Shown in pieces: positions 1-9,358 of a stretch of DNA of 64,000 nt. Each line of letters begins with the position of its first letter. The stretch's first letter is position 1. A program made the position numbers and the translations under genes. The notes under the pieces are model-generated. The model was not told where the DNA came from and searched no databases. It saw nothing but the letters and a program-made list of their open reading frames with translations. This DNA comes from Streptomyces liliiviolaceus (GTDB lineage Bacteria; Actinomycetota; Actinomycetes; Streptomycetales; Streptomycetaceae). The stretch is from contig NZ_JAGPYQ010000001.1 in NCBI RefSeq assembly GCF_018070025.1, positions 2,914,001 to 2,978,000 of the forward strand, written 5' to 3'.

Positions 1-989
1 AGGACATCGTCCTGGAGCTGAAGACGGTCGCGGACGTGGCGCTGGTCGGCTACCCGAGCGCGGGCAAGTCCTCGCTGATCTCGGTGCTGTCGGCGGCCAA
101 GCCGAAGATCGCCGACTACCCCTTCACGACCCTCGTCCCCAACCTCGGCGTGGTGACGGCCGGCTCGACGGTCTACACGATCGCCGACGTGCCGGGACTG
201 ATCCCCGGTGCCAGCCAGGGCAAGGGCCTCGGGCTCGAATTCCTGCGGCACGTGGAGCGCTGCGAGGTGCTGGTCCACGTGCTGGACACGGCGACCCTGG
301 AGTCGGACCGCGACCCCGTCTCCGACCTCGACATCATCGAGGAGGAGCTGAACCAGTACGGCGGGCTGGGCAACCGGCCGCGCCTCGTCGTCCTCAACAA
401 GATCGACGTGCCCGACGGCAAGGACCTGGCCGAGATGGTGCGCCCCGACCTGGAGGCGCGCGGCTACCAGGTCTTCGCGATCTCGGCGGTCGCCCACATG
501 GGTCTCAAGGAGCTCTCCTTCGCGCTGGCCGAGCTGGTCGGGCAGGCGCGTGCGGCGAAGCCGAAGGAGGAGGCGACGCGGATCGTCATCCGGCCGAAGG
601 CGGTCGACGACGCGGGCTTCACCGTGGTGCGGGAGGACGACGGGCTGTACCGCGTGCGCGGCGAGAAGCCGGAGCGGTGGGTCCGGCAGACCGACTTCAG
701 CAACGACGAGGCCGTCGGGTACCTGGCCGACCGGCTCGCCCGCCTCGGCATCGAGACCTCGCTGATGAAGGCGGGTGCCCGTACGGGTGACGGCGTGGCC
801 ATCGGGCCCGAGGAGAACGCGGTCGTCTTCGACTGGGAGCCGACGGTGATGGCGGGGGCGGAGATGCTCGGGCGCCGTGGTGAGGACCACCGTTTCGACG
901 CGCCTCGGCCGGCTTCGCAGCGGCGTCGGGACAAGCAGGCGGAGCGGGACGAGGCGGACCAGGAGTACGACGACTTCAACCCGTTCTAA
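1..989 (+). CDS. obgE: Obg family GTPase (5' end outside window)
   Basis: Essential GTPase that binds the large ribosomal subunit and links ribosome maturation to growth; in Streptomyces it also influences the onset of differentiation. The reading frame is open from base 3, so only the C-terminal 328 residues are seen. The Obg fold at the N-terminus is missing. Visible are the P-loop GYPSAGKSS, the switch region [13 protein letters not shown]3 DVPGLI, G4 NKID, and a C-terminal OCT domain followed by an Arg/Asp/Glu-rich acidic-basic tail ending FNPF. Actinobacterial Obg proteins are about 480 residues, so roughly 150 residues lie upstream, probably preceded by rplU and rpmA. In this lineage proB and proA follow after two unrelated genes. 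Confidence 0.97.
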   Translation, partial: DIVLELKTVADVALVGYPSAGKSSLISVLSAAKPKIADYPFTTLVPNLGVVTAGSTVYTIADVPGLIPGASQGKGLGLEFLRHVERCEVLVHVLDTATLESDRDPVSDLDIIEEELNQYGGLGNRPRLVVLNKIDVPDGKDLAEMVRPDLEARGYQVFAISAVAHMGLKELSFALAELVGQARAAKPKEEATRIVIRPKAVDDAGFTVVREDDGLYRVRGEKPERWVRQTDFSNDEAVGYLADRLARLGIETSLMKAGARTGDGVAIGPEENAVVFDWEPTVMAGAEMLGRRGEDHRFDAPRPASQRRRDKQAERDEADQEYDDFNPF

Positions 990-1032
990 GGTCTTGGCCC
1001 GCCGGGCCGGGGGTGTGCGTACGGTGCGGCTC

Positions 1033-1193
1033 GGTGGGGCTGGGTGCGCCGTTCCCCGCGCCCCTGGGGGTTGTGCGTTCCGTGCGGCCCGGTGGGGGCT
1101 AGTCGCGCCGTTCCCCGCGCCCCTGGGGTGGGTGGGGGTGCGGTGGTTTTTGGCCGCGGGCCGGTGGGTGTGGCCGCGCAGTTCCTCGCGCCC
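1033..1193 (+). repeat. Three tandem copies of dispersed repeat A
   Basis: The obgE to beta-propeller gap (990-1337) contains three degenerate copies of a GC-rich motif. Each copy has a GGTGGGGGCT-like block followed by a GCGCAGTTCCCCGCGCCCCT-like block. They lie at about 1033-1070, 1091-1128 and 1162-1193, the last being the most diverged. The same motif recurs between genes at 10.5, 32.8, 52.3 and 56.4 kb and inside comEA. No gene is seen in this gap; the ORFs that cross it have repeat-driven composition only. Confidence 0.8.
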
Positions 1194-1337
1194 CATTCTG
1201 ACCAGAACGCGGCAGCCGTGCCGTATCCGTATCTCCGCAACGCCGGGAAAATCGCGGGTCGTTGTCAGCGCCGCGCCCTAGGGTAAGCCTCTCGATCACA
1301 CGGAGTGGTCGACGCGTATCAAGGGGAGATCACGCAC

Positions 1338-2642
1338 TTGCGTATACGAAGATTCGCGGCGGGAACGGCACTTGCCACTCTTGCCGCGTCGGTGACCCTG
1401 CTCGCTGCCCCCGGCCCTGCTCAGGCTCTGGACAGCGTCGTGCTCCCGGTGACCTCACACTGGCAGACTCTCGCCGACAGTCGACACGTCTACGTCTCCG
1501 CTCCCGGTCAGGGCGCCGTGGTGGCCACAGACCACGACGGAGAGGTGATCAAGACAGTCGAAGGACTCGACGGAGCCCGCGGTATGACGCTCGCGGCCGA
1601 CGAGTCCCGTCTGTACGTTGCTCTGCCCGACGCCGACGCGATCGCGGAGATCGACACGACCACCCTCATCGAGACCCGACGCTTCCCCACTGGCACGGAC
1701 ACCGAACCGGAGAATCTCGCCCTGGTCGGCGGGCGGCTGTGGTTCTCGTACCAGGCGACCGTCGTCTACGGCGGTATCGGGTCCGTCACCGTCGCCGAGG
1801 CCACTCCGGCGGTCGAACTGGACGATGATCCGGTGTGGTACGCGAAGCCCCGGCTCGCCTCGTCACCGGGCGCGCCCGACCGGCTGGTCGCCGCGGACAG
1901 CGAGGGTTCGTTGGGGATGCGGGTGTACGACGTGGAGTCCGGCTCCGCTGAGGAGATCGCTTACACAGAGGCCGTGGGCTCTGTCAATGACCTGGCGGTC
2001 ACGCCGGACGGTCGCAGCGTCATCACCGCGAGAGGTGGCACCTACTACCACCAGCGATGGGCGCTGTCGGATCTGGCAGAGGAGGCCCCATACGATACGG
2101 GGGCCTATCCCAATGCCGTTTCGATCGCCCAGAACGGCACCGTGGCTGTAGGTTTGGACGCTTCCAGCGGCTGGGACATCTTCATCTACCGGCCAGGTGA
2201 GGTCACGCCGTTCCGCACCATCGCGCTGCCGAACGGCTCCATGGACCTGCTGCGCCGGGGAGTGGCCTGGGCACCGGACGGCAGCCGCCTGTTCGGCACT
2301 CGTTTCCCGCACTCGGGCGAGGTCATCCTCGACATCATCACCGACGTGCACAAGGCGAACAGCGACATCGCCCTCACTGCCCCCGAGACCCGCCCGCACG
2401 GTCAGCCTGTGACGGTTAGCGGCAACCTCACCAGCCTGCTGCCGTTTCCGCAGGGCAAAGTAGTCACCGTCACGCGGTTCAACGAGCCCATCGCAACGGT
2501 GGACGTCGAGCCGGACGGCAGCTTCCTCTTCACCGACCTCCCGCTCGACTACATGAGATACGTCGAGTATGTCGTCACCTACGCAGGCGACGACACGCAC
2601 GCACCCGGCAGAGCCACCACAACGGTGGAGATCATCGACTAG
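1338..2642 (+). CDS. Secreted YncE-like beta-propeller protein with Ig-like C-terminus
   Basis: Predicted exported protein of 434 residues. The start chosen is TTG at 1338, with the Shine-Dalgarno AAGGGGAG at 1321-1328; it gives a clean signal peptide (Arg-rich start, hydrophobic core, cleavage near APGPAQA). An upstream GTG at 1305 would add 11 residues before the Arg-rich segment. The mature part has short beta-propeller blades of YncE/surface-layer type (RHVYVSAPGQGAVV, ESRLYVALPDADAI, VNDLAVTPDGRSV). The last 90 or so residues resemble a bacterial Ig-like fold (PVTVSGNL, VVTVTRF, YVVTYAGDDTHAPG). The function is unknown; propellers of this type usually bind partners or surfaces. It sits alone between obgE and a convergent wall-polymer gene, with a strong terminator after it. 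Confidence 0.75.
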   Translation: MRIRRFAAGTALATLAASVTLLAAPGPAQALDSVVLPVTSHWQTLADSRHVYVSAPGQGAVVATDHDGEVIKTVEGLDGARGMTLAADESRLYVALPDADAIAEIDTTTLIETRRFPTGTDTEPENLALVGGRLWFSYQATVVYGGIGSVTVAEATPAVELDDDPVWYAKPRLASSPGAPDRLVAADSEGSLGMRVYDVESGSAEEIAYTEAVGSVNDLAVTPDGRSVITARGGTYYHQRWALSDLAEEAPYDTGAYPNAVSIAQNGTVAVGLDASSGWDIFIYRPGEVTPFRTIALPNGSMDLLRRGVAWAPDGSRLFGTRFPHSGEVILDIITDVHKANSDIALTAPETRPHGQPVTVSGNLTSLLPFPQGKVVTVTRFNEPIATVDVEPDGSFLFTDLPLDYMRYVEYVVTYAGDDTHAPGRATTTVEIID

Positions 2643-2706
2643 ACGCAGCGGAAACCGCGCGATCGGTCTTCACCGGCTCGCGCCCCGACACGCTGCCGAA
2701 CCCACA

Positions 2707-2750
2707 CAAAGGCGTGGGGCCCGGAATGATCTCCGGGCCCCACGCCTTTG
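2707..2750. terminator. Bidirectional intrinsic terminator between convergent genes
   Basis: A perfect 19-bp inverted repeat (arms 2707-2725 and 2732-2750, 6-nt loop) starts CAAAGGCGTGGGG and ends CCCCACGCCTTTG. The AAA/TTT arm ends supply short U tracts in both directions. It lies between the stop codons of the beta-propeller gene and the minus-strand TagF-like gene. Confidence 0.9.
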
Positions 2751-2771
2751 TTCAGTAAGCGCGCGCAAGCG

Positions 2772-4856
2772 TTACGCGTTGACGGAGTCCTCCGCCTCGC
2801 TCGCGTCCGGTGAGACCTCCTCCGCCGCGTCCTCCGACGTGGACCGCGGTGAGGGGATCTCGGCCGCGAGTCGCGACTCCATCCGTACCCGCCGCTCGTC
2901 GGCCTTCGTGCACAGGTCGTCGATCGCTCCGTTGAAGCGGGCCATCGACGGCGGGTCGGACGGACCGAGCAGGTGCTCCTTCAGCGCGGCACGGGCCGCC
3001 GTGAACTGGTCCTTCTCGGGGCGGCGCACCGACTCCAGGAGCGCGGGCACACCCTCCGCGCCGGGGGACAGGACGACACCCGCCGACACCGTCGGGAATC
3101 CCGTGCGGAACGCCGCCTCGGTCATCCCCGACGTGTTCGCCACCGCGTACGGCTTCTCGCTCGACAGCCAGTCGGAGACGACCGACGAGACATCGCTGAC
3201 CAGCAGGTCCGCCTGGTTGAAGCACGCGAAGATACCCGGCCGCGCGTCCGTGATGATCTGGTGCTCCCACTCCGGGAAGGACGCCCAGTACGCCTTCTCC
3301 CAGGCCAGCGTGGCCTCGGCGATGGCGGCCTCGCGGTCGCCCCCGGGCGCGCCCTGGAGCAGCATCCGCTCCATCTCGTCGGCGCTGTTGCGGAAGTCGG
3401 TGGACGTCAGTTTGTCCAACTCGGCCGTACGACGCGCCAGTTCGGCAGCGGCACCGGCCTCGGGGCGGGTGCCCGAGCGCAGCGCGGCGGCCTCGCGGAT
3501 CATCGTCTTGATGCGCTCGTTCGCGGCGCCCGCGCGCAGATCGACGGAACCGGTCATCGGGTGCGGCTTGTAGAGGAGGCGTACGCCGTCGTCGGCCAGG
3601 AGCCGGCGGACGATGTTCTCGCCGGCCAGGACCACGGACGTGTTGCCGGGGTTGCCGTCCCAGCCCTCCCACGTGGGGGCGTACAGCACGGTCGTGAACG
3701 CGCCCGTCGGCGCCCCCGAGTAGGGGCGGATCGGCGCGAGCTGCGGGCGGCCGACCTCCACGATGTCCTTGTCCTCGACGCCGACCTCGGCCAGCGCGTA
3801 CCGCTCGCGGGCCGCGGGCCCGGCCACCCACACCTCGTCGTACGCCTTCGCGTAGGGGTTGCAGGAGGAGAGCTTGTCGCTCTCGCCGTGGTTGATGAAG
3901 GCGTGCTTGACCGTGGGGATGCGCAGGACCTGCGAGGTCTTCGCCGCGTTCGCCGGGTGCAGCATCATCTTCAGCGTCGAGTTCTCCAGCGAGAACATCG
4001 TCGACACCTTCGGGAAGCAGATCACCGGCACGTCGGTGGCGTCGATCTTCTGCACCATGAACCGCTCGCGCAGCACGATCAGCGGCTTCGCGTCGACCGC
4101 GGAGACCGTGGAGAGCCACATGTTCGCCTGGTACGCGGAGGTCGTGCCGCCGGAGAAGTACATGGCGACCGTCGGCCGGTAGTCGGCCAGCCACGCGTCC
4201 AGCCACTCCATGACCTTCTGCTCGCTCAGGGCGCGCTTCCTCGGCAGCAGCCAGGTGGCGAGGTACGCCGTGCCGCCGCCGATCAGCACGAGGGCCACGC
4301 CGAGGCCGATGGCGCCCCACAGGGCGTCCTCGGTGGCCGCGGTGACCATCAGGCCGATCGTGGTCGGGACGGAGAAGGTGAGCAGCCGGTGACCGGGGCG
4401 CCGGGCCAGGATGCGCGGCGGCGCGGTGGTCAGGCGCAGCGCGGACGCGTCGATGTTGCGGGTGACGATCGGCAGCGTACGGGTGCGGCGGACCATGACG
4501 GCGGCGGCCTGGCAGGCGAAGTGCAGGGCGTAGAAGACGCACAGCCCGACCATCAGCGGCGCCTGCTCGCGCGTCGGGCTGATGCCGTCGATCCGCAGGA
4601 GCCCCACCAGGATGATCATGTCGCGCAGCAGTTGCCGGACCGTGGCGTCGAAGCGGACCTTGCCGAGCAGCGAGAGCAGACCGGGATCCCGGTACTGAAG
4701 GAACACGTCGAGGGCGAGGCCGGCGGCGCTCGCGGCGACGAACACCGGGACGTTCGGCAGCAGAGCGGAGACGATCTGAGCCGTGAAGAGCGCGAACATC
4801 GCGAGCAGCGCGGAGAGCTGCACGATGCGGCGGGTGGCGAGTCCGGCGGAGGGCAC
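2772..4856 (-). CDS. TagF-like CDP-glycerol glycerophosphotransferase family membrane protein
   Basis: Predicted wall-polymer transferase of 694 residues. The GTG at 4856 is preceded by AGGAG with 8-nt spacing; the open frame continues upstream to 5186 but looks non-coding there. The N-terminal third has several hydrophobic segments (for example LLAMFALFTAQIVSALL and IGLGVALVLIGGGTAYLATW). The C-terminal half resembles the Glyphos_transf family of TagB/TagF, with motifs EVGRPQLAPIRPYSGAP, VLYAPTWEGWDG, LLYKPHP and LLVSDVSSVVSDWL. This is the position of the tagF-like gene of the S. coelicolor sporulation and wall-polymer region (recalled as SCO2592). Joint action with the LCP protein at 12989 is an inference. 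It is transcribed away from proB. Confidence 0.82.
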   Translation of the reverse strand: MPSAGLATRRIVQLSALLAMFALFTAQIVSALLPNVPVFVAASAAGLALDVFLQYRDPGLLSLLGKVRFDATVRQLLRDMIILVGLLRIDGISPTREQAPLMVGLCVFYALHFACQAAAVMVRRTRTLPIVTRNIDASALRLTTAPPRILARRPGHRLLTFSVPTTIGLMVTAATEDALWGAIGLGVALVLIGGGTAYLATWLLPRKRALSEQKVMEWLDAWLADYRPTVAMYFSGGTTSAYQANMWLSTVSAVDAKPLIVLRERFMVQKIDATDVPVICFPKVSTMFSLENSTLKMMLHPANAAKTSQVLRIPTVKHAFINHGESDKLSSCNPYAKAYDEVWVAGPAARERYALAEVGVEDKDIVEVGRPQLAPIRPYSGAPTGAFTTVLYAPTWEGWDGNPGNTSVVLAGENIVRRLLADDGVRLLYKPHPMTGSVDLRAGAANERIKTMIREAAALRSGTRPEAGAAAELARRTAELDKLTSTDFRNSADEMERMLLQGAPGGDREAAIAEATLAWEKAYWASFPEWEHQIITDARPGIFACFNQADLLVSDVSSVVSDWLSSEKPYAVANTSGMTEAAFRTGFPTVSAGVVLSPGAEGVPALLESVRRPEKDQFTAARAALKEHLLGPSDPPSMARFNGAIDDLCTKADERRVRMESRLAAEIPSPRSTSEDAAEEVSPDASEAEDSVNA

Positions 4857-5197
4857 GGAATGGGCTCCTGCGAGGGGTGCGGCGGATGGGGGGAGGCGTG
4901 GAGGGCGGGCCTCGCCGTACCTCCCTGAAGCTCGTACGGGAGAGGCCGATCCCTGACCGTATGACTTCTGCGGGTCGCCTAGCAATCTTGCGTGAGAACT
5001 ATCACCGGATTTGGGTTTAAAACGACGAGAAGCTGTGACACTCCCTTCCCGCCCTCCGCGCGCGCCCCCGATGGCCCGCCTCCCCGCGTCCGCCCCTCGA
5101 AACACGGGGGCGTCGACCGCCCTCCGTCCCGTAGATTGCACGAACCGGACAGGTCGCGGGTCGGGCCGTGGGAACGTGGGGAACATTGGGGTGCAGC
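4857..5197. promoter_or_regulatory. Divergent intergenic region between TagF-like gene and proB
   Basis: This 341-bp gap separates two divergent genes and must hold both promoters. A relatively AT-rich patch (around 4995-5035, including GGGTTTAAAACG) is the likeliest promoter area. No -35/-10 pair could be assigned with confidence and no gene is seen. Confidence 0.35.
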
Positions 5198-6349
5198 GTG
5201 TCAGCGGCTAGGCGGGCGGCAAGCAGGCAGGGCGTCGTGGACGCCCGCAGGATCGTCGTCAAGGTGGGTTCCTCGTCCCTGACCACCGCGGCCGGAGGCC
5301 TCGACGCCGACCGCGTGGACGCCCTCGTCGACGTACTCGCCAAGAGCCGCGGCGGCGGCGGCGGCGGCGAGCACGAGGTCGTCCTCGTCTCGTCCGGCGC
5401 CATCGCCGCCGGTCTCGCCCCGCTGGGCCTGCGCCGCCGCCCCAAGGACCTGGCCCGTCAGCAGGCCGCCGCCAGCGTCGGCCAGGGCCTCCTCGTCGCC
5501 CGCTACACCGCCTCCTTCGCCCGGTACGGCGTCCGGGTCGGCCAGGTGCTGCTCACCTCCGACGACATGAGCCGCCGCGCCCACCACCGCAACGCCTCCC
5601 GCACTCTCGACAAGCTCCTCGCGATGGGCGCCCTGCCGGTCGTCAACGAGAACGACACCGTCGCCACGGACGAGATCCGCTTCGGCGACAACGACCGCCT
5701 CGCGGCCCTCGTCGCCCATCTCGTCCGCGCGGACCTGCTCGTCCTGCTCTCCGACGTGGACGGCGTGTACGACGGCGACCCCAGCAGACCCGGTACGTCG
5801 CGGATAGCGGAAGTACGCACTCCGGCCGATCTCGCGCACGTCGACATCGGCAGCACGGGCAAGGCGGGCGTCGGCACCGGAGGCATGGTCACCAAGGTCG
5901 AGGCGGCCCGGATCGCCGCCGCCGCCGGTATCCCGGTGGTGCTGACGAGCGCGGTGCACGCCACCGACGCCCTCGCCGGACGGGACACCGGCACGTACTT
6001 CCACGCCACCGGCCGCCGCTCCGCCGACCGGCTGCTGTGGCTGCAGCACGCGTCGACCCCGCGCGGCGCCCTCGTCCTGGACGACGGGGCCGTGCGCGCG
6101 GTCGTCGAGCGGCGCACCTCCCTGCTGCCCGCGGGCATCGCGGCCGTCGAAGGCGACTTCACCGCCGGTGACCCCGTCGAACTGCGCGACGGCGCGGGAC
6201 GGGCGGTCGCGCGGGGACTGGTCAACTTCGACGCCAAGGAGATCCCGCAGCTGATCGGGCGCTCCACGCACGATCTCGCCCGCGAGCTGGGACCCGCGTA
6301 CGAACGTGAGGTCGTGCACCGGGACGACCTGGTGCTGCTGAATCCGTGA
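5198..6349 (+). CDS. proB: Glutamate 5-kinase
   Basis: First step of proline synthesis: phosphorylates glutamate to gamma-glutamyl phosphate, which ProA then reduces. The start used is GTG 5198 (383 residues), with a G-rich Shine-Dalgarno-like GGGG just upstream; GTG 5192 is out of frame and 5168 would add 10 residues. The amino-acid kinase domain begins IVVKVGSSSLT and contains VSSGAIAAGL, NENDTVATDEIRFGDNDRLAALVA and LLSDVDGVYDGDP. The C-terminus (about residues 285-375, GALVLDDGAVRAV to GLVNFDAKEI) is a PUA domain, as in long ProB proteins. proA lies downstream after one small gene. Confidence 0.96.
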   Translation: MSAARRAASRQGVVDARRIVVKVGSSSLTTAAGGLDADRVDALVDVLAKSRGGGGGGEHEVVLVSSGAIAAGLAPLGLRRRPKDLARQQAAASVGQGLLVARYTASFARYGVRVGQVLLTSDDMSRRAHHRNASRTLDKLLAMGALPVVNENDTVATDEIRFGDNDRLAALVAHLVRADLLVLLSDVDGVYDGDPSRPGTSRIAEVRTPADLAHVDIGSTGKAGVGTGGMVTKVEAARIAAAAGIPVVLTSAVHATDALAGRDTGTYFHATGRRSADRLLWLQHASTPRGALVLDDGAVRAVVERRTSLLPAGIAAVEGDFTAGDPVELRDGAGRAVARGLVNFDAKEIPQLIGRSTHDLARELGPAYEREVVHRDDLVLLNP

Positions 6350-6619
6350 GCGGGGCGGCCCGGAGGGGGCCGCGGGGGCCCGGAGCGGCCCGGAGCGGTG
6401 TTCACCGGACGTCCACCGGCGTACGCCCGGCGCCGTGCCCGTCAACAGGGCCCCGGCCGAAAAGGGTGGGGAACGGTGGACAAAGCCCCTGCCCGGAGGT
6501 GGACCTTCGGTAAAAGTGCCACGCGGCGCCTTCCCACCTGCTCAACTTTGTCTCAGGGAGACCCCCTCAGTCCGATCAGTCGACAAGTCCGAGCGGACCA
6601 CTGCGTGAAGGAGGCCGTC

Positions 6620-7087
6620 GTGAGACGAGTGCGCCCTGGGGCGGCGGCGTCCCGCAGTCTTGGCGGCTCGCGCGCGGCCGGCGAGGAGCGGGCGCTCACC
6701 AGCGTCGCCGCCGGTGACATGTACGAGGCGGAGGAGCCGCAGGACCTGCCGCGGCTGTGGCACGTCACGCTGAGCGTCTCGGGCGGCGAGGCCCCGCTCA
6801 AAGAGGTCAGGCGCGGCCTGGAACAGCTCGCCCACGACCACCCCTTTCTGCTGACCAGCCGGTACGCCAACGACCACGCGGAGATCCGCTACTGGGAGGA
6901 GGCCCGCGACCTGCACGACGCCGCCGCGGTCGCGCTGCGGCTGTGGGGCGAGCACCGCCAGACCGCGAAGCTCCCGCCGTGGGAGATCGTCGGCCTGGAG
7001 GTCATCGACCGCGAGACCTACCACCAGCGGATCGCGGAGGGTTACGGGCCGCTGCCGGCCACCCCGGTCGGCGTACACCCGTTCTGA
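6620..7087 (+). CDS. Conserved actinobacterial hypothetical protein between proB and proA
   Basis: 155-residue protein with no family I can name. The GTG at 6620 has a perfect AAGGAGG at 6608-6614 with 5-nt spacing, so it is preferred over earlier in-frame starts. ATG 6719 (MYEAEEPQDLPRLWHV) is the other possible start and marks where the well-ordered sequence begins. It has no signal peptide or membrane segment. Features are LRRGLEQLAHDHPFLL-like helices, a charged RYANDHAEIRYWEEARDLHDA segment and a C-terminal GYGPLPATPVGVHPF tail. Similar small proteins occupy this position in other Streptomyces. A role in proline metabolism is suggested only by position. Confidence 0.75.
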   Translation: MRRVRPGAAASRSLGGSRAAGEERALTSVAAGDMYEAEEPQDLPRLWHVTLSVSGGEAPLKEVRRGLEQLAHDHPFLLTSRYANDHAEIRYWEEARDLHDAAAVALRLWGEHRQTAKLPPWEIVGLEVIDRETYHQRIAEGYGPLPATPVGVHPF

Positions 7088-7213
7088 CCGCTGGGCCCCC
7101 TGCCTCACCTCCGTGACTCCCGGGGCACACGCTTTCTACGGCCATTTCAGGACCTGTCTCGCGGTGTGGGACAACGGCTGAACAGCTCTCGCGGGCGCAC
7201 TACCCTGCGGGTT

Positions 7214-8500
7214 ATGACCACGCTCTCGCCGTACGACTCGATGTCCCCGGTCACCCAGGCCGCCTACCGCGCCAAGGGCGCAGCCGCCGACCTCGCCCCG
7301 CTGCCGCGCGCCGAGAAGGACGACGCGCTGCTCGCGATCGCGGACGCCCTCGAAGTGCGTACGAGCGACGTCGTCGAGGCCAACGCCAAGGACATCGAGC
7401 GCGCCCGCGCGGCCGGCACCGGCGAGACCGTCATCGACCGGCTCACGCTCACCCCCGAACGGATCCGCGCGATCGCCTCCGACGTACGCGACGTGGTGGC
7501 GCTGCCCGACCCGGTCGGCGAGGTCGTCCGCGGCTCGACCCTCCCGAACGGCATCGACCTGCGCCAGGTCCGCGTCCCGCTCGGCGTCGTCGGCATCATC
7601 TACGAGGCCCGCCCGAACGTGACGGTCGACGCGGCCGCCCTGTGTCTGAAGTCCGGCAACGCGGTGCTGCTGCGCGGCTCGTCCTCGGCGTACGAGTCCA
7701 ACTCCGCCCTCGTCCGCGTCCTGCGCGACGCCGTCGGCGGCTCGGGCCTGCCCGCCGACGCCGTCCAGCTCGTACCGGGCGACAACCGCGAGTCCGTACG
7801 GGAGCTGATGCGCGCCCGGGGCCTCGTCGACGTGCTCATCCCGCGCGGCGGCGCCTCGCTGATCCGCACGGTCGTCCAGGAGTCCACCGTCCCGGTCATC
7901 GAGACCGGCACCGGCAACTGCCATGTCTACGTCGACGCGCACGCCGACCTCGACATGGCGATCGACATCCTGATCAACTCCAAGGCGCAGCGGCCCAGCG
8001 TCTGCAACGCCGCCGAGACGCTCCTCGTCCACCAGGACATCGCGCCCCGGTTCCTGCCGCTCGCGCTCGACGCCCTCGCGGAGGCCGGCGTCACCGTGCA
8101 CGGCGACGAGCGCGTCCTCGAATACGGCAAGGACTCCAAGGCCACCGTCGTCGAGGCGACGACCGACGACTGGGAGACCGAGTACCTCTCGTACGACATC
8201 GCGGCGGCCGTCGTCGACTCGCTGGACCGGGCCGTCGACCACATCCGGCTGTGGACCTCCGGGCACACCGAGGCGATCGTCACCACCTCGCAGCAGGCGG
8301 CCCGCCGCTTCACCCAGTTGGTGGACTCGACGACGGTGGCCGTGAACGCGTCCACGCGCTTCACCGACGGCGGCCAGTTCGGCTTCGGCGCCGAGATCGG
8401 GATCTCCACGCAGAAGCTGCACGCGCGGGGGCCCATGGGGCTGCCGGAGCTGACGAGCACCAAGTACATCGTCACGGGCGACGGACACATCCGGCGCTGA
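7214..8500 (+). CDS. proA: Gamma-glutamyl phosphate reductase
   Basis: Second step of proline synthesis: NADPH-dependent reduction of gamma-glutamyl phosphate to glutamate semialdehyde. 428 residues, the usual length. The aldehyde-dehydrogenase-like fold shows [33 protein letters not shown] and [14 protein letters not shown]. The catalytic cysteine is C264 in [10 protein letters not shown]. The start is ATG 7214. No Shine-Dalgarno precedes it, but a -10-like TACCCT (7201-7206) lies 7 nt upstream, which suggests a leaderless transcript. Confidence 0.97.
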   Translation: MTTLSPYDSMSPVTQAAYRAKGAAADLAPLPRAEKDDALLAIADALEVRTSDVVEANAKDIERARAAGTGETVIDRLTLTPERIRAIASDVRDVVALPDPVGEVVRGSTLPNGIDLRQVRVPLGVVGIIYEARPNVTVDAAALCLKSGNAVLLRGSSSAYESNSALVRVLRDAVGGSGLPADAVQLVPGDNRESVRELMRARGLVDVLIPRGGASLIRTVVQESTVPVIETGTGNCHVYVDAHADLDMAIDILINSKAQRPSVCNAAETLLVHQDIAPRFLPLALDALAEAGVTVHGDERVLEYGKDSKATVVEATTDDWETEYLSYDIAAAVVDSLDRAVDHIRLWTSGHTEAIVTTSQQAARRFTQLVDSTTVAVNASTRFTDGGQFGFGAEIGISTQKLHARGPMGLPELTSTKYIVTGDGHIRR

Positions 8501-8610
8501 CCGCGTCCGGCGCCGGGCACCCCGGACCGCCCCGGCGCCGGCCGTCTCGCCAGGCGGGAGAATTTCCTTACCGTCTGCCCAAATTGACCACCCCGGTCTA
8601 CTCTGGATCC

Positions 8611-9201
8611 GTGCCGGAGGACGTGGGGGGCACGCCGTTCCCTGACGGCTGGGAGCCCGACGACGACCGCGACCGCGGGGGTGCGGACGAAGAGTTCGCC
8701 TCCGTGGTCTTCGACGAGGCCTTCGTACGGGCGGCGACGGTGCACGAGCCGACCGCCGTGGAGCGTCTCCTGGCCGCCGCACAGGCGAGAGCGGAGGCCT
8801 CCGAGGCCGAGGCCCGCCGGGCGCACCACCGGGGCCTGCGCGGGGACGACGAGCTCTACGAGGACGGGTACGGCCCCGACGGACCGGGCGATTTCGGCCA
8901 CGACCCCGATCTGGACGACCTCGACGACCGGGACGTCCTCCACGGCCGCTACGGCCACCCCGGCACCTACGGCAAGCAGTCCCGCTGGCACCGCCCCGTG
9001 GCCTGGATGCTCGCCCTCGTGATGGGCATCGGCATGGTCGCGCTGGCCTTCGCGGCGGTCTACCGGGGCGCCTCGTCGAGCAGCGGGGACCAGGTCCCGC
9101 CGCCCGCCTCCACCGGACTCGAACAGGGCGGCGGTGTGGGCCCCTCGGCCTCCGCCGACTACTCGCCGCCGGCCGCCTCGGCGGTGCCCCGCACACCGTG
9201 A
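8611..9201 (+). CDS. Single-pass membrane protein with SVVFDEAFVRAA motif (paralogue 1)
   Basis: 196-residue protein. An acidic cytoplasmic N-terminal half carries the motif SVVFDEAFVRAATVHEPTAVERL (about residues 30-52) and a Glu/Ala-rich helix. A single membrane helix (WMLALVMGIGMVALAFAAVY, about 131-150) follows, then a short Ser/Pro-rich outer tail. The next gene repeats the same motif and topology. Start GTG 8611: no Shine-Dalgarno, but TACTCT lies exactly 6 nt upstream. The homologue in S. coelicolor is, from memory, SCO2584, in the region of wall-polymer genes. The function is unknown. Confidence 0.8.
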   Translation: MPEDVGGTPFPDGWEPDDDRDRGGADEEFASVVFDEAFVRAATVHEPTAVERLLAAAQARAEASEAEARRAHHRGLRGDDELYEDGYGPDGPGDFGHDPDLDDLDDRDVLHGRYGHPGTYGKQSRWHRPVAWMLALVMGIGMVALAFAAVYRGASSSSGDQVPPPASTGLEQGGGVGPSASADYSPPAASAVPRTP

Positions 9202-9358
9202 CGGCTCCGGTGGGACAAGGGCCGGAACAGGTTTGAAACGGCTCTCCCGCAGCGTGCCGGGCTGCTCCGGGAGCTGATGACGAATGTGGTGAGAACCTGT
9301 CAGAACTTGTCGTGTAGCAGGGCGTTTACCTGAGGTCCAGGAGACCTACTCTGAAAGT

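Noticed and set aside
877..1286. Several open frames across the repeat-rich gap after obgE
   Set aside because: Made of repeat A sequence; frames differ between copies and have no ribosome binding site.
4857..5186. 110-codon N-terminal extension of the TagF-like protein
   Set aside because: Sequence is Arg/Gly/Pro-rich and runs into the proB promoter; a ribosome binding site marks 4856.
5168..5197. Upstream extension of ProB
   Set aside because: Precedes the G-rich ribosome-binding stretch and is unlike ProB N-termini.
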